The notes below the pieces were generated by a model. The model did not search any database, was not told the DNA's origin, and saw only the letters and a list, made by a program, of their open reading frames with translations. This document shows, in pieces, positions 49,901 through 61,900 of a DNA stretch of 64,000 nt. The stretch lies in the NCBI GenBank assembly GCA_000727475.1, contig KL647292.1, positions 4,631,162-4,695,161 of the forward strand, written 5' to 3'. The translations under genes were made by a program, and so were the position numbers. This DNA is from Sarcocystis neurona (lineage: Eukaryota; Apicomplexa; Conoidasida; Eucoccidiorida; Sarcocystidae). Within the stretch, counting starts at the first letter, position 1; each line of letters opens with the position of its first letter.

Positions 49901-52900
49901 CAGCTGCCCGAATGCTTACGCGCCGTGTTCGCACCTTCTAGCAGCTCTCGGTCAGCAGCACGCAGTAATGCCATCTGTTGCTCTGCATGTGGGGTTGCTG
50001 CTGCTGCTGCGGCTGCGGCTGCAGCAGCACCTGGCCGGCATGCAGTCGCGACAGCGTCCCCAGGACCCGCGGGGGTCGCCTTGGTTCGCAGGCACCAGCT
50101 TGGCCGGTCCTCCTTCTCCTCCGGAGTATATTTCCCTGGCCCCCTACTACTCTCCTTCTCAGTTGAGGATGAAGAAGAAGCAACAGCAGCAGCTGCATAT
50201 GGATACACTTGTCAACCAGGTGCTGCAAGAGCTTCAGCAGGACGTCCCTCTCACCGCCGTCTGTACTGCGGCGCTACGGGCGCTGCTCGCCTTCCTGCTC
50301 GACCGTCACGCGGCGCCGATCGCTCCCCACGCCGGCGCTTCTCCCTTTGCTTCGCTGAGGACTCAGCAACAGCAGCAGCAGCAACAAAGGGCGCAGCAAG
50401 AGCTCCAGGCCATTCACCAGCAGCAGCAAGACACCCAGCAGCAGGAAGAAGAAAAGCAGGAGGAAGCAGTGCAACAGCAGCAGCAAGAAGCGCAACGGAA
50501 GCAGCAGGAGCCAGAACGACTTGACGAAGACGCATTTATGGAGGACGATGCGCCCAGCAAGCGACGGCAACAGCAAATTTCTGCGACCGTCCCGAGGTAT
50601 ACATTTCCTTTGCTGCTGCCGCTGCTCTCCGTCAACAGCGGTCCGGACGATGCGTCCCTTGCTGCTTCTGTCTCAGGTGTTTCTTCCGCATGCCAAGAAC
50701 TATCAGATTACGCAGAAGTAGCAGCGACACTTGACACCGCTGCAGCAGCTCTCCTTCCAGCAACAGCCTTCCTGCTGTCTGCTCCACACGGCAGGCCTCT
50801 CTCGCTCCCCCTGCCACACGACGCGTCCGGTTCTCTCAAACCTCAACGGCCTCCCGCTGCTGCTGCATCCCCCGCTGTCACTGTTGCAGCCCCTGCTGTC
50901 ACTGTTGCAGCCCCTGCTGCCGCTGCTGCAGCCCCTGCTGCCGTTGCTGAGTCCCTCTGTCCAAGGTTTCCTGCAGCAAAGTTCCCTGCTGCCCTTGCTG
51001 CTGCACGCTGCGGTGCTCCTGCAGCTTTTACTGCGGCTGCTCAGGACGGTGATGGGACTAGTGGTGCTGCTTCCGTTACTGCAGCAGCCCATTTCGCTGC
51101 TGCGCTGACAGCACGCGACGTACGCTTTGCAGCTGCAGCTGCTGCCAGTGGTGCTGCCTTGCGAGCACCTGGTGCAGCGGCTTCTGCTGCCCATCCGAGC
51201 GAAGGCTGCACAGCTGCTTCAGTAGCGTGGCAGGGCGCGGCTGCCGGTGCTGCTGCGGTTGCTGCTGCATCTACCTCCGAGGCTGCTGCTGTTGCTGTTG
51301 CAGGAGAAAGTGAGGAAGAGATCGCGCTTCTTGCAGCGGCAGGGTGGGGTCGCCTGCTGTTGTGGTCCGCCTTCGAGCAACGCGTTGTTGCTGCTCTCGT
51401 GCAACAGAAGCAGCAGCAACAACCGCTCAGGAAGGATTCAGAGCAGCAGCACATGGTTACGGAGCAGCAACAGAAGGGACAGGAGCAGCGGCAGCACCAG
51501 GGGAAGGTGCCGAGTCGCAGCAGCGTGGAGCCGACAGCCACAGAGCAGCCTTCGGGGGGACCACAGCAGCAGGAAGCTACGCAGCAACAGGAGGCTACGC
51601 AGCAGCAGGAAGCCACTCAGCAGCAGCGGAGTGGGGGTCACGTGCAGCAGAAGGAAGGACAGCGGCAGCAACAGGGAGGGGGTGCCTACGAAGAGACAGC
51701 GGGTCAGCACCAGAAGGACGTGCAGCAGGTGGTTGCCCTCCTGCTAGGCGGGGTCGTAGGTGCGTTTGTTCGAAGAACATCCGTTGCAGCTGCAACGAAG
51801 GTAAGGTGTCTAGACCAGCAGCCGCAGCCGCAACAGCCGCAACTGCAGCAGGAGCAGCAACTGCAGCAGGAGCAGCAACTGCAGCAGGAGCAGCAACTGC
51901 AGCAGGAGCAGCAACTGCAGCAGGAGCAGCAACTGCAACAGGAGCAGCAACTGCAGCAGGATCAGCAACAGCAGGAGACACAGGAGAGAAAGGCAGAACA
52001 ACAGCACACGTGCGAGCCTCAGAGACAGCAGGAAGGAGAGCGGCAACCTTTCGAGCGGCGGCAGCAGCAGCGTCAAGCAAAGCAGCAGCACGACACGAGG
52101 CAGCAGTATCAGGAAGGAGATCTCCTTGACGAAGACGGACGTAAATCTTCGCCGCTCGAACTGCTAGTACGTGCCGTCTTCTTTTCTAAGGAGACGTTGT
52201 TCCGCGAAGGTGGACCAGCAGCAGCGCCAGCTTTAGCAGCGGTTTCTGCAACGTCAGCAGCTGCAGCAACAGGAGGGGCGGTGCATGCAGCAGCAGCAGG
52301 AGGGACAGAGGCGAAAGCAGCAGCAGCAGCGGTGCCAGCGCCAGCAGGCGCAGACGTCAACATGACAACAGATGCAACTGCAGCAACAGCAGCAGGAGCA
52401 GGAGAAAATGAGGAGTGTGGCTGGGTTTCAGCAGCTGCGGCACGAGAAGATTTGATCGTCCGAGTGATGGGGGCCGTGCGCCGCGTGCGCTCCGAGGGAC
52501 TGAGCAGCAGCTGCGGGTGGTTGAACGGCGGCAGCAGGAGGAGGAAGAAGAAGAAGAGCACGACCAGCAATAGGCTGCGTTGCGGCAGGAGGAGGGACGG
52601 CAGCGGAGGTAGGTGGACGGAAAACAGCAGCAGCGAAGATGATGAAGAATCGACAGGACGCACAGCGGCTGCTGCATGCGTGTCACTGCTGCATGCGGTG
52701 GAGGACTTTGTACGAGAAGATCTCACTCTTACAGCCGCCGCAGCAGCAGAAGCAGCAGGACCGGCGACGGGCGGAGGAGCACCAGATGCGGCAAGAGGAA
52801 ATGCAGCAGCAAAGGGACACCCAGAGATGACGGCAGAATTAAGTGTCCGAGGCGGGCAACGGCGACTGGAGCGGCTGCTGCAGCAAGCCGGTGGCTACTG

Positions 52901-55900
52901 CACGCTGCTGCAGTTCATAGGTGAGCAGCCCGAAGTAGGTGCAGCAGTTGCTGCCGAAGCTGCTGCGCTGAGCGAGAGAGTTACAACAGCAAGTCCCGCT
53001 GCATCTGTGGACCACACAGACGACGAGATCTCGGACGCGTGCACGGAGCTTCTACAGCGACGCGATACTCCGGACAAAGAGCAGCAGCAGCAGCTTGAAG
53101 AGGAAGAGGAGAAGGTAGCCACAGAAAACAACGGCAAGCGCTTCCCTGAGCCCGAAGGGGCAGCAGCAACCCCACTAAGCAGCAGAGGGAAGGTACAACA
53201 ACGCAGCAGCAGTTGCAGCCGAGAACAGCAGCTGCGCAGGGACCCGCAGCAGCAGCAGCAACGGGTCCTGCCGCAGCAGCAGGGAGCGGGATTTGACGAC
53301 GAGCAGGAGGTGGAGGACCAGATTTCTTCAATAGTCTGCGGAGCGGCAGAGCAGGCGGCAGAGAACCAGCAGCAAGTGGCTGCAGAGCCGGGAGCAGCAA
53401 GGCGCGAAATCGCACCTGCAGCAGGCGCGCATGCAGAGACAGGAAGCGACTACAATGTGATGACCGGGCTCCCGTTTGGGACAGCTAGCAGCAGCAGCTG
53501 GGTTCTGGCACGCAGCAAATTTCTGCTGCAGCGGCAGGCGGTACGCGCGGCACGCGAAGAAGAAGAAATATGCACATTTTCTGTCTTCCTCGCTGCTGCT
53601 GCTGCTGTTTCTGTTGCCGCTGCTGTCTCTGCTGCTGCTGCGCCTGCTGCCTCTCCGGCTGCGGGTGGAAGAGCGACTTTTTCGCCAGCTAGCGTTCCCT
53701 TCCTGACTGTTGATCTGCTGCGCGCCGCCGCTGCTTCTCCCCTTTCCGCGGTTGTGCGAAGTCATCCTCTCCTTGCTGCAGCTTCTGCTGCGTTCTCTGC
53801 AGCCGATCCGCCAGGAGCTACCGGTCCTCTTCTATCTCCTTTTGCTGCCTCCAGCGCCCCTGGGGAAGCAGCCACAGGCTTTGTTCCACCTGCTGCGCGC
53901 GGCGTTGCTGCTCACGCCGAGGCCGCTGCTGCTGCCGGGGCCACTGCTGCTGCCGACGAAAGCGTTACAGATGTGCCGCAGCGTCTTCGTGCTGGCGATG
54001 CTTCAAGGTTGCCTGGTCGTTTTGCTGCCACTGCTGCTCTTGCAGCTGGTGCGGGGCGACGAGGGGTGGAGTCGGTGATGCTGCTGGGTTGCCAGCAGCA
54101 ACTGCTGCTGCACTTCTACACAGAAGAGCAGGTTATTGCTGCTTTGCTGCAGGGCGATCAAGAGGTGGACTTGTCTCCAGCAGAGCCAGCATTTTCTTCC
54201 GGTGTCGTCGCCTCAACAACAGCGGCCGAGCAAAAGGGGCCGGACGCAGCTGAACCAGCTGCACCTGCAGCAGTACCGGCGCGCACTACAGCAACAGCAG
54301 CGGATCGAGCAGGAGGAGCAGCAGAATTGCCGCATGTCCCCACGGCAGAGGAAAAAGAGGAGGACAACGTTTCTTTGCTTCCGCACAACTGCGTCTCGTC
54401 CGGCTACACAGAATGCCCCGTGCTTCTTCCTTCATCTCTTGAAGCCGTCGACGCAGTAGCTGCTGCTGGCCTGCACCAGCTGCTCGCTCTTTCGAGCAAA
54501 GACAACGCTCCACCATCTGCAGCTACAACCTGGGGCTCTCGTGCTGCTGCTGCGCGCCGGCGGTGGTCGCTTTCTTGTCCTGCTTCTCGGTGCCGGTCTG
54601 CCGTGGACAACAGCGCACCTTCCTGCCAGAGCAGCAGCAGTCCTGCTGCAGATATGCTGGCTTTCCCGACTAATAGTGAGAGGGGGAACACCCAGCAGAG
54701 CAGCCCGAGCAGCAGCCACCCAGGCAGCCGCGACAGCAGCCGAACGAACAGCAACAGCAGCAAGTCAGCCGGCAGCGCCGCGGAGGCTTGTTTCGAGGAC
54801 TTGCGATGGACTGCAGAGAGTTGCTTCACATTGTTGCTGCTGCTGAGGTCAGAGGCCGTGCCAGCTGTAGCTCTCCTTTCCCCCCGCTCACTCTCCTGCC
54901 TGCTGCTGCGTCCGTTTGCTGCTCTTTTGGCACGTCAGTCGTGCGGCAACAACAACAGCAGCAGCAGACGACAGCCACAGCAGCAGCCGCACACGCTGCG
55001 TGACCCTCGGCTCTATCGCTTGCAGCAACAACCAGATGTGGTGCTGCAGCAGGAGAGCCATGCACTGCAGCTTCGTCAATGGCGGGCGCCAATGCAGCAG
55101 CAACAGCAGCAGCAGGAGACACCGCCCTGTTGCCCCTGCGTCCCCCTTACTTCCCGAGGAGAAGCATCTGCAGTCGACTGTACGTTTTCTCCTGCTGCTT
55201 TTCGAAGAAGCAGTTCTTCGCCTTTTCTGGCTCCAGCAGCTCCGTCTGCTTGTTTTAGTTCCCCTGCTGGCGCCATGTCTGCCCAGCTCGTGACGGATAC
55301 TGCTGCCGCTGCTGCTGCAGTTTTCCCACCTGCTGCTGCTGCAGCATCCCCCCCGCCTGTCTTGCCGATCGGCACAGGTACTAGGCCAGCTTCGTTTCTG
55401 CTCGGGGATGCGTCACATGCTGCCGCTGCTGGACGCGCTGGAGCTTCTCGCGCAGCGTCGCGCCTGCTGCCGCAGTCGTGCCAGGCAGAGCCTGCGGACA
55501 AGCAGCGGCTGCAGCAGCACTTGGAGGAAGAGCAGGAGCAGGTGCAGCAGCTTCTAGAATTTGTCGCGACAGCCCCGCCACTTGTTGATCTGCAGAATTT
55601 TCTTTGTTGGCAGCGTCTCTACGCTCCTCGCTTCGGCAGTTTCTTGTCTTTTCTTGCCCAACACGGCCACCGGAAGCTGCTGCTGTACACGCCTGTAGCT
55701 GTTGCTGCTGTTCCGTCCTCCCCAGCAGCTGCATGGGAGACGCGAAGAGACGCATCAGGAGCAGGAGGAGAAGCAGCAGCAGAGATGCCAACGACAGAAG
55801 CAGCGACAGCCTCACGCGGAGAAAGAGCAGCAGGGGGAAAAGAGGCAGCAGCAACGGACCCAGCAGACGCAGCAGCGGATGCAGCAGGACACGCAGCAGC

Positions 55901-58900
55901 AGCGCAAGCAGGAGGAGAGGCAACGTCACCAGGAGGAGAAGCAGCAGCAGCAGCAGGGGAAGAAGCAGCAGCAGCAGGAGAGGCAACAGAAGCTTTAGAA
56001 GAAGCATCCGGAGAGTTGGCAGCGGCGGCAGCAGCCGTGCCAGTGGCAGAGTCCACAGGAGCAGCAAGTCTGCCTCAAGGAGGAGCGTCAAGCAGTGTAG
56101 AGTCAGAAGCAGCAGAGAAACTCGCAACAGCAGGTGAGGCCCCCGCAAGCAGCGGTAGCCCAGATGCAGCAGCAGCCGCGGCTACAGGAGCAGCAACTTC
56201 TGCAGCAGAAAAGCTGTCTCGGCTTGCTCCCAGACTGCCGCAGAAAACCAACGTGAGCCTGCTGTCTCTCTGCTACTTTATCCTGCTGCCCGGAGACAAA
56301 ATTGTCTCTGTTCCCCGTGCTGCCTGCCCCACGCTTCCTCCTGCCTCTGCTGCTGCTACGACTCTCTTTCAACAAGAGTCGCGAAGACAGCGCTCTCCGG
56401 TCTGCAGTTCTTCCTGCTGCGGCTGCTGCTCCGGTGTGAAGAACTGCTGCCGCTGCTCCACGGCGACAGAGCCAACCGTCGCAGCAGCAGTGCCACGGGC
56501 AGAAGCAGGATTCTCGGCAGCACCGCTGACAACAGCAGGAGGGCCCCCCCGTGCTGCAGCAGCAGACTGGGACTTGAGGGGCTGCTGCTCGGAACGATGC
56601 ATGCTGCTGCATGCGCTGCGACTAGCGAAGCCCCGAGCGGCTGCAGCAGCCTTTCTGGCGCTACTTTGTGCCAGTGGGGGGGAGGAAGGAATAGAAAGAA
56701 ACGCTCTGCAGTCGGACATAGTCGTTGCTGCTGCAGCAGCGTTCTCGGAACACACCAGCAGCAGCAACACCAGTTCCAGTAGCAACACCAGCTGCAGCAA
56801 GGTGACCTATCGCAGGAACGGCAGCAGCGCCAACGCGAGCAACAGCGCCAGCAGCTCCACCAGTGGAAGCGACAATACCGAGAGCGACTGGGCAAGCAGC
56901 AGTAGCAGCAGCACCGCGGGCCGGCTTCTTCAAAGCAAGGCGGAAGTGACGAGCAGCAGCAGCAATGACGTCGTTGGGACAGAAGCAAGAACCGCGTCTA
57001 AGACGCGCTTCAAAAATCGGGGAGAGGAACACACGGCATGTGAAAGGAAGTACGGAGGCGGAAGACAGAGAGCCAGCAGCAGCGACGTAGCGCGCTCCCG
57101 CATGCAGACTTCCATGGGAACCGGTGGGACGGACGAGGAAGAAATAAACATAGAAGAAGAACAAGAAGGTGGAAAAGGAGGAGGAGGAGACGCAGGAGAG
57201 GGAGGACGAGAAGATGGTGGAGAACCAGACGCGAGGGAAATACGAAAGAACGGTGCCATCCGAGGTATTTTTCTGCAGCCCCGGGGGGCAGGTGCAGCCG
57301 CTGCTGCTGCTGCTGACTTCTGCTGCAGGTTTCTCCTCGCGCTGCCTGCATGCATGTGGGCGGCAGCAGCGGTGCACGTGATAGCAGCGATTGCGGGGGC
57401 TGTGCAGCAGCGGCAGCAGCAAAGCGAAAGCTACCGTAGCACCAGCAGCAGGCGAACCAGCAGCAGCGACGGGTCTAGCAACAGGCGACCCTCCAGCGGA
57501 AAGAGAAGGCCGCGTGCCCGGAGGGAAGTCAGCAGAAGTCGCGGCGGCATGCAGCAAGGAGAGGAACAGCCGTTGCTGCTGCTGGAAGTGATGGAAGCTC
57601 TTTGTTGCAGCAAATGGATTGCCGCAGCAGACATTCGAAGAATGTCACAAGGGACTTGTGCTGCAGCAGCAGCAACACCCGCAGCAGCAACGATACCCGC
57701 AGCAGCTGCAGCACCTGCAGCAGGAGGAGCAGACGGGGCCGCAGGCGCAGCCGCTTGGACGAAGAAAGGCGTGCGCATGGACTCCGAGACAGCACCACTC
57801 GTAGAAGCAGCAACTGCAACAGATAAGAAGTTGGTGGCACGTCTAGGAGCGCCCCACGCCGCAACAACAACAGCAGCAGTGACAGCAGCAGGAGCAGCAC
57901 ATGAAGCCGGGGGTGGATTTGGAACAGCTCAACTGTCCTCGTTGCCTCTTGAAGATGCGGATCTTCTCTTCCGCTTGGAGGCAGCAGTGCGTTGCTGTAG
58001 GCGTGTGCTGCGGCTGCTGACTGCTGCAGGGGATGCTGCAGCAGCAGCGGCAATCGTAGCACAGCAGGACGGCGTGTGGCTGGGCGGAAGCGGGAGCAGA
58101 AAGCAGCAGCAGCGGCAGCGGTTACTGACGGCTACCTCCCGAGTCCCTTCACTCAATACGCGGCTGCCGCAGGCGACGGCAACAGCCGCAGACGCAGCAA
58201 CAGCAGCAGCAGCCGAAGAAGCAGCAACAGCAACAGAGGGGATGGAAAGGAGAACACAGCAGCGAGACTTAGGCGCGCAGCTTCCTGCCGCTGGAGATGC
58301 ATGTGTGGCATTTGCCCCCTCAGAATCTGAGGGAAGAGTAGACGGAAGAGAGCTTGAAGGAGAAGTGGCCGATAGAGAAGTGACAGAGAAAGATGAAGAC
58401 GGAGGGACGGCGACGACTTATCTGCGCAGGTGGCTGCTACTTCCTGCTCCGACCAGAGCCGTCGTATGTTGGGCGGAGCAGCAGCTGTGTTCGTACGGAG
58501 CCGCAGGAGCCGCACGGTGGAAGCTGCTGTGTGAAGCAAGACGCGCAGCTGCAGCTGCAGCAGCAGCAGAAGCACGGCTGTCAGGAGGAGTGGGGAGAGG
58601 AGGAGCGATAGCAGAAGTTGGAGAAGGAAGAGCGGCAGCAGCTGGTGGATTACGGAGAGAAGCAGCCCCAGCAGCTGGAGGAGGAGAAGGGAGAGGAGCC
58701 GAACGAGGAGGGTGGGTTGCTGACTGGCAGACGCGCATGCAGCGGATGCTGCAGCAGCGGCGGCCACAGGACGGGGGCCAGACACCGGAGCGGCTGCTCT
58801 TCCAGTTCGAGCAAGAACAGCATCTGAAGAGAGAGGAGGATAAGCAACAGCAGCAGCCTGCCGGGCAGGATGAAATGTCTTCTACTTCAGAGGAACTGCA

Positions 58901-61900
58901 GCGCATGCGACTGCCCAGTACACCCATCCGAACGCAGGGCGCAGAAAAGGAAGAAGCCACTGCAGCAGCATTGGACGAGACAGGGCAGTGGTTCGACGGC
59001 ATTGCTGCTGCTGCTGCATCCCCTGCAAGGCACGAAAAGCGAGAGGAAGACGACGGCGACGCTCCTGCTGCTGCTGTTGCGGTATACGGGGCTGTCGCTG
59101 CTGAGACGCGCGTTCCTGCTGTTGCTGGTGTTGAAGCGGGCGTTCGTTCTGCTGGTGCTGAGGCCCCGGCTGCCGGGAGACATGCTGACAAATCCAAGTC
59201 CACGAGATCTGCAGACTCCGTCGAGGCTACTCCTCTGCCTCCTGCAGCCCCTGCGACCGCGGCTGCCGCTTCAACTGTTGCAGGTGCAGCAGCAGCAACC
59301 AAACAGCAACAGCAGCGTTTCTCTGCCGAGGTCGTTCACGCGGGGGGAGGTTACTCGCCGATTGAAAGCTGCAACAGCGGCAGTAGTGGCAGTGGCACTC
59401 GCGAGCAGCAGGCTTTGATCGAAAAAATTCGCGTCGAAGAATTCGGCGTCGGGCTGCCTTCTGCTGACGCTGTGCGGTGGCGTCTGCTCCATGGCCCCCT
59501 TGGCAGCAGCAACAGCAGCAGCAGGCTGGATAACGGAAACTCTGGTATTCCAAAAGAGGAATGGCAAGTGGCGCGTGTTTTGCAGCGGCAGCAGCAGCGG
59601 CTGAAGCGAGCGCTGCAGCGACTTTCCCGAGACTTGTACGCGTCGGACCACCACCTGCTGCTGGAGTTGCTGCAGAACGCGGATGACACTTGTTACTTTC
59701 TCCTCAAGAAACGCCAGCACGAACGCATGCGCGAGAAGCAGCAGCAACCGCTTGTCTTGCTGCGTCCCGCAGGGTCTCTGTCCCCAGGTGTGTTCCCTGC
59801 GGCAGCAGCAGCAGCGCTTCTTCCGGCAGCAGCTGTTGCAGGTGCAGAAGCAGCTGCAGGAGCAGCAGCGGGAGAGGCAGCACTTGCGGCGGTACGAGGC
59901 TTCCCGCTGGGGGGAACGGACGGAGGAGGAGAATCGACGATGTACAGCGCAACAGCAGCATCGGTTGGCAGCTCTGCACAGGTCCTTCTGCCAATGCTAC
60001 ATCTCGATATTAGCAGCGAGGGAGTAACCGTCTACAGCAATGAAGACGGCTTTACATTTCTTGACGTCCGAGCAATATGCGACGTAGCCCGCAGCAGCAA
60101 AGCTGCTCGCGCTTCAGCGGAGCTGGACGATTTAACAGCGGCAGCAGACGAGGAGGGTGGGGAGGCAGCAGCAGCGGCAGTAAGAAGTCGCCGTGACTCG
60201 GGTCACGCCAGAAGCCAAGAAAAAGGAGAAGAAAAAAGAAGCAACAAGATGGTAGACGAAGAGGTGCAGAGCAATAAAGAAGAGGAAGAAACGATGGAAA
60301 CAGCAGCAAAAAGCGAAACGCGTGAGCTGAAGACGCAGCGACACCGTCTCTCTTCGCTCAGAAGCAGCGACAACAGCAGCAGCAGCTGGCAGGTCCAGAG
60401 CAGGAGACCACGCGTGATAGATTACACCCGGGGAAAGATCGGAAAATTTGGGCTCGGCTTTAAGGCAGTATTTACGATAACGGATGCACCCCACATTTTT
60501 TCGAACGGCTTTGCGTTCATGTTTAACGCCGCAGACCCAAGCGGACTGGGCATGGTTCTCCCCAAGTGGCTGCAGCCTCCTCTGTTGTTGCATTACCTTC
60601 CTGCTGCAGCCGGCGCTTCCCTTGCTGCGCTCGACCGCTTCTTCCTCACGCAGCAACTGCTGCAGCAGACCCCTCCACACCAGCCAGGGTCACCACGTCG
60701 GCAGCAGCAGCAGTGTCGGCGGCCGCAGCAGAAGCTGTCTGTGGAGGAGCAGCAGAAGGAGGAGGAGGGGGAGAAAGAGCGGCAGCAGCAGCATTCCCCG
60801 CAGAAGACGGTGCAACCTCTGAGGCACGGTGTGCAGCCAAAACAGCAACAAGGAGAAGCGCAGAAGGAAGAGGAGGAGCAGCCGGAAGACGTCTGTGGCC
60901 TGCCTCTTCGGACTGCTGCATGCGAGTGGCGAACCGTATTCTGGCTGCCGTTGAAAGCTTCCCTCCGTAACAGCAGCAGCAACACGGACGACGTCGGAGG
61001 AGGCCGGTGGACCTCGCGGGGCAACAACGGTGTGGGATGGCGCCTGGCGCTGCTTGACGGCGAGCTGCTGCTGTTTCTGCGGCAGTTGCGACGTGTCAGC
61101 AGCTGGTGCTGCTTCGATCGAACTGCTGGGGCACGGCTTCAAGTCGTCGAGAAGGCAGTGCGTAGCCGAGTGTCTGTGCCTCTGTCGCATGCAGCAGCAG
61201 CAGCAGCAAGTTCAGCGCTGGAGCATTTGGACGGAGCTGCATCGCAACTGCTTGCGGCGAAGGTGCGGCCCGAACACTGTTGCACTGCAGCAGCTGTAGC
61301 AGCCGCGGCAGGCCCCCACGCGCTCGGGTGTCCGTACACCACGGAGGTCGCATGGAACGCGCAGCAGCAGCTGATGACAAGGAGTTGCAGCCTTCCCCAC
61401 TGGTGGGGCTGGGCAGCAGCAAACGCTGCAGCTGCTTTTCTCGCGGCAGCAGCGCGGCCGGCGCCTACAACGGCACCTGCGGCTCCAGGGGGAGTGCCGG
61501 GTGGCAAAATGCCGTGGGTCGCAACAGCAGTAGCAGCACCGTACCCAGAAGACACAGCAGCCGGGCCAGCATTTCCACCAGCAGCAGGAGTAACATTGGC
61601 AACAGCGGCACGAAGCGAAGAAGAAGACAGTCTCGTGGAGAACGTCTGTCTGGAGGTAGTCGAACTGCGCTCTACTATACAACATATTTCTCAGCGACGC
61701 GCAGAAGCAGCAGGACCCGCAGCAGAAAAAGCAAGACCGGCAGCAGCAGGACCCGCAGTAGCAGCAGCAACACGAACAGGATGGGCAGGGGGAGAGTCGG
61801 AAGCAGGTGCAGCAAGACAAGGGACAGCGGGAGGGGGGATGGCCGACTTTTTCAATCGACAGGACAACGAGCAGCAGCAGCAGCAGCAACAGGAAGAGGA